Source of the DNA: an uncultured Bacteroidia bacterium
GTDB lineage: Bacteria > Bacteroidota > Bacteroidia > Bacteroidales > UBA932
Direction of reading: 5' to 3'
NCBI GenBank assembly: GCA_902766985.1
Contig: CACXFP010000037.1
Span: forward strand, 1 to 12,412
DNA length: 12,412 bases
Each line of letters opens with the position of its first letter. Within the stretch, counting starts at the first letter, position 1. The notes beneath the pieces are model-generated. The model did not search any database. It was not told the origin of the DNA and saw only the letters and a program-made list of their open reading frames with translations. Of this stretch, positions 7,044 to 12,412 are shown one piece after another. The position numbers and the translations under genes were made by a program.

Positions 7044-7081
7044 AAAAACGCCGCACGTACTCCATTTTTTGGAGTACGTGC
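7044..7081 (-). terminator. Probable intrinsic terminator of pgk
   Basis: On the minus strand, 23 bp after the pgk stop codon, a 12-bp perfect stem (gcacgtactcca with its complement) closes a five-base loop. It is followed by GGCG and then a run of five T (7048-7044). The four-base gap before the T-run makes it less than ideal, but position, stem strength and orientation fit. On the plus strand no T-run follows the hairpin. Confidence 0.5.
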
Positions 7082-7084
7082 AGC
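7050..7084. repeat. 35-bp hairpin element, copy B
   Basis: This is the second member of the pair, starting 52 bp after copy A. Its centre is fully self-complementary, giving a 12-bp perfect stem (7053-7064 with 7070-7081) around a five-T loop. It is also the probable pgk terminator. Confidence 0.65.
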
Positions 7085-7104
7085 ATATTATTGGCCGGAT
7101 CGAC

Positions 7105-8358
7105 TTATTTCTGTATTGCAGCGATGCCGGGGAGGACTTTGCCTTCGATGGCTTCAAGCATGGCGCCGCCGCCGGTGGAGACGTAGCTGACCTTGTCGGC
7201 GTAGCCCATCTGGGTGACGGCTGCGACGGAGTCGCCGCCGCCTACGAGGGTGTATGCTCCGTTGGCAGTGGCCTCAGCGAGGTCCTTTGCGATCTGGAGG
7301 GTTCCCTTTGCGAAGTTGGGAAGCTCGAAAACGCCGACGGGACCGTTCCAGAGGATGGTCTTGGAGGCGAGGATTATCTTCTTCCAGTTCTCAAGTGAAG
7401 CGGGGGCTGCATCCATGCCTTCCCAACCGTCATCGATGTTGTGGGTGTCGAAGATATGCTGGGGAGTGTCATTCGTGAACTCCTGGCCGGCCACGGTCTG
7501 GACGGAGAGGGAGACGTTGACGCCTTTCTGCTTGGCTTCCTCGAGGATGGCGAGTGCTTCGGGCATGAGTTCGTCCTCGTGTAGGGACATTCCGATCTTG
7601 CCGCCCTGGGCCTTGATGAAGGTATATCCCATGCCGCCGCCGATGATGAGGTTGTCCACCTTGCCGACGAGGTTCTTGAGGACCGCAAGCTTGGAGGAAA
7701 CCTTGGAACCGCCTATGATGGCGGTAAGGGGCCTCTGGGCGTTCTTGAGCACGTTGTCGATGGCCTTGATCTCACCTTCCATCAGGTAGCCGAACATCTT
7801 GTCGTTGGGGAAGTAGTCGGCGATGAGGGCGGTGGAAGCGTGGGCGCGGTGGGCGGTGCCGAAAGCGTCGTTGATGTAGCAGTCAGCGTAGGAAGCGAGA
7901 TGCTTCACGAACTCCTTCTGGCTTGCCTTGACGGCCTTCTTTGCAGCGTCCTTTTCCTCGTCGGAGATGTCGTCGGCCAGTCCCCTGGGCTTGCCTTCCT
8001 CTTCGGCGTAGTAGCGGAGGTTCTCGAGGAGGAGGACCTCGCCGGGCTTGAGGGCTGCAGCCTGGGCGTCTGCCGCCATGCAGTCTTCAGCGAACTGCAC
8101 GGGAACGCCGAGGAGCTCGGAAACCCTGCCGGTCAGGTATTTGAGGGAGAATTTGGGATCAACCTTCTTGGGGCGTCCGAGATGGGACATAAGGATGAGG
8201 GAACCGCCTCCTTCAAGCACTTTCTTGAGTGTGGGGATGGCCCTGCGGATGCGGGTGTCGTCGGTAATCTCGAAGTTCTCGTTGAGGGGAACGTTGAAGT
8301 CAACCCTTACGATGGCCCTTTTGCCTTTGAAATCGTAGCTGTCGATGTACTGTTGCAT
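7105..8358 (-). CDS. pgk: Phosphoglycerate kinase (Pgk)
   Basis: A 417-residue cytoplasmic glycolytic enzyme that transfers phosphate from 1,3-bisphosphoglycerate to ADP. Motifs in order: RVDFNVPL (18-25), SHLGRPK (58-64), LLENLR (110-115), [12 protein letters not shown] (164-175), GGSKVSSK (216-223), WNGPVGVFE (337-345), GGGDS (373-377) and STGGGAMLE (394-402). An acidic/lysine-rich insert at about 118-150 makes it longer than the roughly 390-residue norm, as in other Bacteroidota. The start at 8358 gives the usual N-terminus ([22 protein letters not shown]); an upstream in-frame ATG would add 16 residues and run into the promoter. The C-domain stretches [10 protein letters not shown] (285-294) and MDAAPAS (315-321) differ from the common 'PVD-VVADKF' and 'LDIGP-T'. 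The gene is transcribed alone, divergent from lgt. Confidence 0.96.
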   Translation of the reverse strand: MQQYIDSYDFKGKRAIVRVDFNVPLNENFEITDDTRIRRAIPTLKKVLEGGGSLILMSHLGRPKKVDPKFSLKYLTGRVSELLGVPVQFAEDCMAADAQAAALKPGEVLLLENLRYYAEEEGKPRGLADDISDEEKDAAKKAVKASQKEFVKHLASYADCYINDAFGTAHRAHASTALIADYFPNDKMFGYLMEGEIKAIDNVLKNAQRPLTAIIGGSKVSSKLAVLKNLVGKVDNLIIGGGMGYTFIKAQGGKIGMSLHEDELMPEALAILEEAKQKGVNVSLSVQTVAGQEFTNDTPQHIFDTHNIDDGWEGMDAAPASLENWKKIILASKTILWNGPVGVFELPNFAKGTLQIAKDLAEATANGAYTLVGGGDSVAAVTQMGYADKVSYVSTGGGAMLEAIEGKVLPGIAAIQK

Positions 8359-8403
8359 TATTATATGATTTAAGTTTTGTCTCCAAGATTTGTTTGCAGC
8401 GGA

Positions 8404-8411
8404 CAAAGATA
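8404..8411 (-). promoter_or_regulatory. -7 box for pgk
   Basis: The minus strand reads TATCTTTG, identical to the SUI1 box, 45 bp before the pgk start. A predicted start near 8398 would give a leader of about 40 bases. No convincing -33 TTTG is seen at the right distance. Confidence 0.5.
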
Positions 8412-8422
8412 GTATTTTTCAT

Positions 8423-8430
8423 TATATTTG
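8423..8430 (+). promoter_or_regulatory. -7 box for the lgt operon
   Basis: TATATTTG matches TAnnTTTG exactly and is identical to the DUF2723 box. Transcription near 8437 would leave a leader of about 23 bases before the lgt ATG at 8460. The nearest upstream TTTG (8393-8396) is 26 bases away, longer than usual, so the -33 element is uncertain. Confidence 0.55.
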
Positions 8431-8459
8431 CGTGTTCGACCGAACTGATTTTATTGGAT

Positions 8460-9350
8460 ATGGGTGATATTCTCTTCGTTAATTGGAACGTTGATCCCGA
8501 GATATTCCGCCTCGGAGGACTCGCCGTGCGTTGGTACGGTCTCCTCTTTGTGTCCGGGTTCATTCTGGGTTGGTTCATTTTCAAATGGTTCTTCAACAGG
8601 GAAGGGGTGAAGGAGGAGTTGCTGGATTCCCTGCTGATCACCCTACTCGTGGCGACCATTGTCGGCTCCCGCCTCGGTCACTGCCTTTTCTATCAGCCTG
8701 AATATTATTTCGGGAGCTGGTCAGGGTTCCTGGAGGTCTTCATGCCGTGGAAGGGAGGGCTCGCCAGCCATGGCGGAGCGATAGGACTGATGATCGCGAT
8801 GTGGTGGTACGCAAGGAGATATGGGAAGGCGAACCATTTCGATGTCGTCTGGCTCTTGGACCACCTTGCCATAGCAACGGCTTTCGCCGGGGCTTTCATC
8901 CGTCTTGGGAACCTCTTTAATTCTGAAATTTACGGAGTCGCCACCAATCTTCCCTGGGGCTTTGTCTTCGAGCGTAACGGGGAGACCGTACCCAAACATC
9001 CTACCCAGATCTACGAGGCCTTGAGCTACCTTCTCCTCGGCATCGGCCTCATCATCCTTTATTGGAAGAAACTTGACAAGACCTACAGGGGTACGTACAT
9101 CGGCATATTCTTCATCGTATGCTTCGGGATGAGGTTCCTAATAGAGTTCATAAAGAATCCCCAGGTCGATTTCGAGAGGGGCATGAGCCTGGATATGGGC
9201 CAGCTCCTCAGCATACCCTTCATATTGATCGGCATCGGTTTCCTCATCTATGCCTACAGGAAGAAGATACCGGCTGCGGCAGTACGCCCCGAACCGGTGA
9301 AGAAGGAGAAGGATACCGTCCGTCATGCGAGGAGTCTCAGCGGGGAATAG
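8460..9350 (+). CDS. lgt: Prolipoprotein diacylglyceryl transferase (Lgt)
   Basis: A 296-residue inner membrane enzyme that moves a diacylglyceryl group from phosphatidylglycerol to the lipobox cysteine of prolipoproteins, the first step of lipoprotein maturation. Evidence: VRWYGLLF (23-30) with the conserved Tyr26; GGLASHGGAIG (99-109) with His104, matching the essential His103 of E. coli; the family signature IRLGNLFNSEIYG (147-159), with Arg148 and Asn151; PKHPTQIYEAL (178-188); and FGMRFLIEF (222-230) with Arg225. About seven hydrophobic segments are present. The start at 8460 gives the family N-terminus; a longer in-frame extension would begin upstream of the -7 box. The charged tail (270-296) is variable. 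Signature residue Ser155 stands where Gly is usual (NGE becomes NSE). The S24/S26 peptidase gene starts only 3 bp downstream. Confidence 0.96.
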   Translation: MGDILFVNWNVDPEIFRLGGLAVRWYGLLFVSGFILGWFIFKWFFNREGVKEELLDSLLITLLVATIVGSRLGHCLFYQPEYYFGSWSGFLEVFMPWKGGLASHGGAIGLMIAMWWYARRYGKANHFDVVWLLDHLAIATAFAGAFIRLGNLFNSEIYGVATNLPWGFVFERNGETVPKHPTQIYEALSYLLLGIGLIILYWKKLDKTYRGTYIGIFFIVCFGMRFLIEFIKNPQVDFERGMSLDMGQLLSIPFILIGIGFLIYAYRKKIPAAAVRPEPVKKEKDTVRHARSLSGE

Positions 9351-9353
9351 GGG

Positions 9354-9863
9354 ATGAAGAAGGAATCCGTCCGCTCCATGGTGGTCCCCAACGGGGAGCT
9401 TTTCGCCGATGTGACCAGGCTGCTTGAGGCCGGTCACAGGGTGACCATTAACTGCAAGGGCGTGAGCATGCTGCCCGTCATCAGGGGAGGCCGCGACCAG
9501 GTGGTTCTGGAGAAGAAAGGAGAGTACGGTGTGGGCGACATCGTATTGTTTTCCATAGGTGACAGGTATATCCTTCACAGGATAGTCTCCACGGACGGAA
9601 GGGTGGCGGTCACAAGGGGTGACGGGAATTTCCGGGGTACCGAGGCCTGCAGGGTGCAGGATATCCACGGCAAGGCTGTCGAAATACTTCGGGCCGGTCG
9701 CCGGAGGAAGGATCCGGATTCCTTTTGCGCGAAGGCTTTCCTGAAGGTCTGGGATTTCCTGCTGCCGGTGAGGAGATGGATCCTCGCAGTGTACAGGAGG
9801 CTTCCCTGGAACAGGTGGATAATCGAGGCCAACAAGGATGTAAAAAAGGACGTAAACAATTGA
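9354..9863 (+). CDS. S24/S26-type serine peptidase, signal-peptidase-like
   Basis: A 169-residue protein of the S24/S26 peptidase clan. The nucleophile motif is KGVSMLP (35-41) with Ser38. It is followed by GRDQVVLEK and by VGDIVLF (60-66), the usual 'GD-v-f' turn. The second motif is YILHRIV (72-78), then TRGDGN (87-92). His75 stands where bacterial type I signal peptidases have the catalytic lysine, as in SipW and ER-type signal peptidases. There is no N-terminal membrane anchor; a hydrophobic/basic segment lies near the C-terminus (about 126-150), so it is soluble or peripherally bound. It lies 3 bp after lgt and 4 bp before the PqqD-like gene. I infer that it cleaves the leader of a peptide handled by its neighbours; a LexA-like autoprotease is unlikely because no DNA-binding domain is present. 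Confidence 0.8.
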   Translation: MKKESVRSMVVPNGELFADVTRLLEAGHRVTINCKGVSMLPVIRGGRDQVVLEKKGEYGVGDIVLFSIGDRYILHRIVSTDGRVAVTRGDGNFRGTEACRVQDIHGKAVEILRAGRRRKDPDSFCAKAFLKVWDFLLPVRRWILAVYRRLPWNRWIIEANKDVKKDVNN

Positions 9864-9867
9864 AGAT

Positions 9868-10134
9868 ATGAAGATTAAAGAAGGATTTCATCTCAGGGAG
9901 ATCTGTGGTGAGAAGGTGATTTCTCCCGAGGGATACAAGAATGTGAATTTCAGCAAGCTGATAACCTTGAACGATACGGCCGCATGGCTCTGGGAGAATC
10001 TTGCCGGAAAGGAGTTCGATGCGGAGAAGATGGCCGATATGCTTACGGAGCAATACGACGTTGACAGGGAAACGGCCCTCAAGGATTCGCAGGCACTCTG
10101 TGACAAGTGGCTTGAAATAGGGATAGCAGAATAG
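9868..10134 (+). CDS. PqqD family peptide-binding protein (RRE-type)
   Basis: An 88-residue stand-alone PqqD-like protein. The family pattern is clear: an N-terminal beta hairpin region (LREICGEKVISPEGYKN, 9-25), then ITLNDTAAWLWENL (32-45), the hallmark 'lN-taa-lW--l' helix, followed by ADMLTEQYDVDRETALKDSQ (56-75) and the final helix CDKWLEIGIAE. PqqD domains (RiPP recognition elements) bind the leader of a ribosomally made peptide and present it to a modifying enzyme or protease. None of the pqq biosynthesis genes is nearby, so this is not pyrroloquinoline quinone synthesis. It lies 4 bp after the peptidase gene and 5 bp before the ABC exporter gene, so one message and one pathway are likely. 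Its peptide partner is not visible. Confidence 0.88.
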   Translation: MKIKEGFHLREICGEKVISPEGYKNVNFSKLITLNDTAAWLWENLAGKEFDAEKMADMLTEQYDVDRETALKDSQALCDKWLEIGIAE

Positions 10135-10139
10135 ATTCC

Positions 10140-11777
10140 ATGTCCGGATCCCTTGGAAAATATCTCCGTTGGCTGTGGTCCTATTCAAAGGGCGTCAGGC
10201 AGGCCCTCGTGTGGAACGTGGTCCTCGGAATCGGAACGGTCGGGCTGAACCTGCTGTTCATCTGGCTGTGCAAGTCACTCGTGGATATCGCTACGGGCAA
10301 CATCCAGGGAAACATTTATCTCTATTCCGGCATAATACTGCTTGTCGTCGTGATGAGGCTGGCCTTCAGCGCCATCAGCCTCCGCCTCGAAAACGTAACG
10401 CTGGCAAAGCTGAATTTCAATATCAGGAGCTCGCTCTATTCCAATCTCATGCAGTCGCGTTGGATGGGCAGGGACGACTTGCATTCCGGAGACACACTGA
10501 ACCGGCTTATGTCGGATGTCGACAAGGTGGCGGACGCCATCTGCTCCGAGCTTCCCTCTTTCGTGACCACCCTCTTCCAGATCGTTGCCGCCTTCGTGTT
10601 CTTCTGCCTGCTGCAGTGGGAGCTCGCCGTGGTACTTATCCTGCTGATCCCCGCGTTCATGGCGTTCAGCAAGCTGTTCTTCCGTAAAATGAGGGTACTG
10701 ACATCAAAGATCCGTTCCTCCGAGAGCAAGGTTCAGTCCCATATCCAGGAGAGTCTCCAGCACAAGACCGTCGTCCAGTCGATGGAAACTGGGGAATTCA
10801 TGCAGGACAGGCTCGACAGCCTTCAGGAGGTGGAATACGGACAGATTCTGGACAGGACCAGGTTCAATATCTTCGCCAGGACCATGGTCGGAGCCGCGTT
10901 CAACATAGGTTATATCATAGCATTCCTCTGGGGCGTGTTCGGAATATGGAAGGGGAGCATAACCTTCGGTGTCATGACGGCCTTCCTCCAGCTTGTCGGC
11001 CAGATCCAGGGCCCGGCGGTCCGCCTGACCCGTCAGGTCCCCGCCTTCGCCAACGCGACGGCATCCATCGACAGGCTCATGGCGCTGGAGAACAGTCCCA
11101 AAGAGGAAAAGGGAGACCCGGTAGTGATTCCCGGAGTCGCCGGGATAAGGCTCGAGAACGTCACGTTCAGGTATGATGGGGAAGGGAGGTACATCTTCAA
11201 GGATTTCAGTTTCGATTTCCCTCCCGGCAGCCGTACTGCCATAGTGGGTGAGACCGGGGTGGGGAAAAGCACCATGGTGAGGCTCATGATGGCCCTTCTG
11301 GAGCCGCAGCAGGGGAAGGTCGTCCTATACGGAAACGGCCGGGAAGCCGTCGCCTCTGCCCTTACCAGGCGGAATCTCGTGTATGTCCCGCAGGGCAATT
11401 CCCTTTTCAGCGGAACGATCCGTGACAATCTCCGCCTCGGAGATCCGGAAGCCTCCGAGGATGACATGAAACGGGTGCTGGAGATTGCGGCGGCAGAGTT
11501 CGTATTCGACCTCCCTGACGGCCTCGACACCGTCTGCGGAGAGGGTGGAACGGGCCTGAGCGAGGGCCAGGCCCAGAGGATAGCCATCGCAAGGGGGCTT
11601 CTGCGCCCCGGAAGCATCCTGCTTCTGGACGAGTTCTCGTCTTCGCTGGATCCGGATACCGAGGACCGGCTGATGAGGAACCTTATTGCCGTGAAGGATG
11701 AAAAAACAATGGTTTTCATTACCCATCGGCAGAAAATCTCTGAGTTCTGTAAAAACACCCTTTCTTTAGAACGTTAA
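10140..11777 (+). CDS. ABC exporter, fused permease and ATP-binding domains
   Basis: A 545-residue half-transporter of the ABCB type with an N-terminal six-helix membrane domain (about 20-310) and a complete C-terminal nucleotide-binding domain (about 335-545). Motifs: A-loop Tyr345, Walker A GETGVGKST (370-378), Q-loop Gln418 in VYVPQGN, signature LSEGQ (473-477), Walker B ILLLDE (493-498), D-loop SSLD (501-504) and H-loop His529. All catalytic residues are present, and it should act as a homodimer. There is no C39 peptidase domain at the N-terminus, so leader removal would have to come from a separate enzyme such as the neighbouring S24/S26 peptidase. The gene follows the PqqD-like gene by 5 bp. 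I infer peptide or lipopeptide export; a lipid or drug substrate is possible. The domain ends about 15 residues after the H-loop, shorter than most. Confidence 0.88.
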   Translation: MSGSLGKYLRWLWSYSKGVRQALVWNVVLGIGTVGLNLLFIWLCKSLVDIATGNIQGNIYLYSGIILLVVVMRLAFSAISLRLENVTLAKLNFNIRSSLYSNLMQSRWMGRDDLHSGDTLNRLMSDVDKVADAICSELPSFVTTLFQIVAAFVFFCLLQWELAVVLILLIPAFMAFSKLFFRKMRVLTSKIRSSESKVQSHIQESLQHKTVVQSMETGEFMQDRLDSLQEVEYGQILDRTRFNIFARTMVGAAFNIGYIIAFLWGVFGIWKGSITFGVMTAFLQLVGQIQGPAVRLTRQVPAFANATASIDRLMALENSPKEEKGDPVVIPGVAGIRLENVTFRYDGEGRYIFKDFSFDFPPGSRTAIVGETGVGKSTMVRLMMALLEPQQGKVVLYGNGREAVASALTRRNLVYVPQGNSLFSGTIRDNLRLGDPEASEDDMKRVLEIAAAEFVFDLPDGLDTVCGEGGTGLSEGQAQRIAIARGLLRPGSILLLDEFSSSLDPDTEDRLMRNLIAVKDEKTMVFITHRQKISEFCKNTLSLER

Positions 11778-11831
11778 AGGAATGTTTTTTGTTGCAATGG
11801 CAAGTCTTTGAATTGAAAAACTTGTTATTGT

Positions 11832-12412
11832 ATGAATAAAAGGACATTCCTTTCGCTCGCTTCGGCTGTCCTGATTTGCGCCGGAGTGTATGCGCAGGAG
11901 ACGGCACCGACAGTGATAACCCTTGAGGACGCGCTGAGGATAGCGCTGAGCGAGAACGTGTCGGTAAAGGTTGCCGACAAGGAGATCGAGAGGGCGGAAT
12001 ATGCCCGCAAAGGAACCTACGCCTCGCTTTTCCCCCAGGTGGATGCAGTAGGCTCCTTCCAGAGGACGATCAAGAAACAGGTCATGTATATGGACTTCGA
12101 CATGTCGTCGTTCGGCGGCATGGACGGCATGGGCGGAGATACATCCGAAGACCCTGCTTCCGGTGGGGACGCTACTCCCTCGGTTCCTGATTCAGGCAGC
12201 GGGACCCCCTCTTCCGGAGGCGGTATCGAGGTCGGCCGCTGGAATACATACAGCGGAGGTATTTCGGCTGCGATGCCTTTGATCAACGCCCAGCTTTGGA
12301 AGGGAATACAGATATCCGGCCAGGAAGTTGAACTTGCGGTCGAAAAGGCCCGCTCTTCCCGCCTTGACATGGTCACCCAGGTAAAGGAGGCTTTCTATTC
12401 GGTCCTTCTGGC
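11832..12412 (+). CDS. TolC family outer membrane channel, 5' part cut by the window edge
   Basis: The first 193 codons of a TolC-family protein; the rest lies beyond the window. It begins with a Sec signal peptide (basic start, hydrophobic core 5-20, likely cut after Ala21). The TolC pattern follows: ITLEDALRIALSENVSVKVADKEI in the first helix (from about 29), RKGTYASLFPQVDAVGSF (59-76), then AMPLINAQLWKGIQISGQEV (147-166) and the long coiled helix after it. A Gly/Ser/Asp/Pro-rich, Met-containing insert (about 91-131) sits after KKQVMYMD in the first outer loop. TolC channels pair with a periplasmic adaptor and an inner membrane pump. The gene starts 54 bp after the ABC exporter on the same strand; that gap is AT-rich, with no clear promoter or terminator. 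It may serve that exporter or open a separate adaptor/RND or MacB operon downstream. Confidence 0.85.
   Translation, partial: MNKRTFLSLASAVLICAGVYAQETAPTVITLEDALRIALSENVSVKVADKEIERAEYARKGTYASLFPQVDAVGSFQRTIKKQVMYMDFDMSSFGGMDGMGGDTSEDPASGGDATPSVPDSGSGTPSSGGGIEVGRWNTYSGGISAAMPLINAQLWKGIQISGQEVELAVEKARSSRLDMVTQVKEAFYSVLL

Larger units (their letters stand above)
6792..7104. other. Convergent intergenic region filled with two repeat families
   Basis: These 313 bp lie between the 3' ends of the methyltransferase gene (plus) and pgk (minus). I find no credible gene in them. They hold two copies of a 61-bp GC-rich repeat in the left half (6804-6944), a 14-bp inverted repeat around the second copy, and two copies of a 35-bp hairpin-forming element in the right half (6998-7084). 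A possible worn piece of the 61-bp repeat (ggcaacgct, then cctga) occurs near 6972-6987. Confidence 0.8.

Noticed and set aside
6804..7084. The repeats as a short CRISPR array
   Set aside because: There are only two copies of each unit, the 61-bp unit is too long, the gaps are not spacer-like, and no cas gene is present.
6680..7157. Three overlapping minus-strand frames of 72-103 codons in the repeat region, with similar repeated peptide segments
   Set aside because: The similarity comes from the 61-bp DNA repeat being translated in different frames (an 80-bp period is not a multiple of three). No start region or conserved protein is evident.
6860..7186. A 108-codon plus-strand frame as a possible small gene or peptide precursor
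   Set aside because: It is made of repeat sequence and then runs antisense into pgk; nothing suggests coding.
7840..8373. A 177-codon plus-strand frame opposite pgk
   Set aside because: It is antisense to the well-conserved pgk gene, and the protein has no family resemblance.
9868..10134. A pyrroloquinoline quinone biosynthesis gene (pqqD)
   Set aside because: No pqqA, pqqC or pqqE is nearby; the domain is shared by many RiPP systems, so the pqq name would mislead.
11778..11831. A promoter for the TolC gene, using tctttg at 11805-11810
   Set aside because: AGTCTTTG misses both leading bases of TAnnTTTG, and the nearest TTTG is only 11 bases upstream, so the match is too poor to annotate.
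11778..11831. A peptide precursor gene between the ABC exporter and TolC
   Set aside because: The gap is 54 bp and holds no open frame with a start codon of useful length on either strand.

Overview
The window looks like a chromosomal stretch from a GC-rich member of the Bacteroidales (phylum Bacteroidota). Several independent signs agree. The promoters carry the phylum's -7 box (TAnnTTTG) instead of -35/-10 boxes, and there is little Shine-Dalgarno signal. The gene families include DUF4271, DUF2723/GT117, a bacterial SUI1 protein, a phosphoglycerate kinase with the acidic insert usual in this phylum, and a TolC-type protein of the Bacteroidales kind. Most genes are housekeeping genes. No rRNA, tRNA, CRISPR array, insertion sequence or phage gene was seen.

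Layout. (1) Positions 1-2684, minus strand: a compact row of six genes read right to left: SUI1 factor, DUF4271 membrane protein, uroporphyrinogen-III synthase (hemD), RNase P protein (rnpA), membrane insertion factor yidD, and the first 28 codons of a menaquinone C-methyltransferase (menG/ubiE). The last three overlap or touch. (2) Positions 2685-2760: a divergent promoter region with a good -33/-7 promoter for the plus strand and a 12-bp perfect palindrome just before the start codon. (3) Positions 2761-6791, plus strand: a 1036-residue DUF2723 membrane glycosyltransferase, coupled by an ATGA overlap to an RlmI-like SAM-dependent methyltransferase. (4) Positions 6792-7104: a 313-bp convergent gap packed with two unrelated repeat families. 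These are a 61-bp GC-rich repeat in two copies 80 bp apart, and a 35-bp hairpin element in two copies 52 bp apart; the second hairpin probably terminates pgk. (5) Positions 7105-8358, minus strand: phosphoglycerate kinase (pgk). (6) Positions 8359-8459: a second divergent promoter region built like the first. (7) Positions 8460-11777, plus strand: a tight row of lgt (lipoprotein diacylglyceryl transferase), an S24/S26-type peptidase, a PqqD-like peptide-binding protein and a one-chain ABC exporter, with gaps of 3, 4 and 5 bp. (8) From 11832 to the window end: the start of a TolC-family outer membrane channel with an unusual low-complexity insert.

The part most worth attention is region 7. A signal-peptidase-like serine protease, a PqqD/RRE-type leader-binding protein and an ABC exporter are the handling parts of a ribosomal peptide (RiPP-like) pathway. 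No precursor peptide and no recognised modifying enzyme lies beside them, and the cassette sits directly behind lgt. Its substrate cannot be told from this window. The TolC gene that follows may supply the outer membrane exit or may begin a separate efflux operon.
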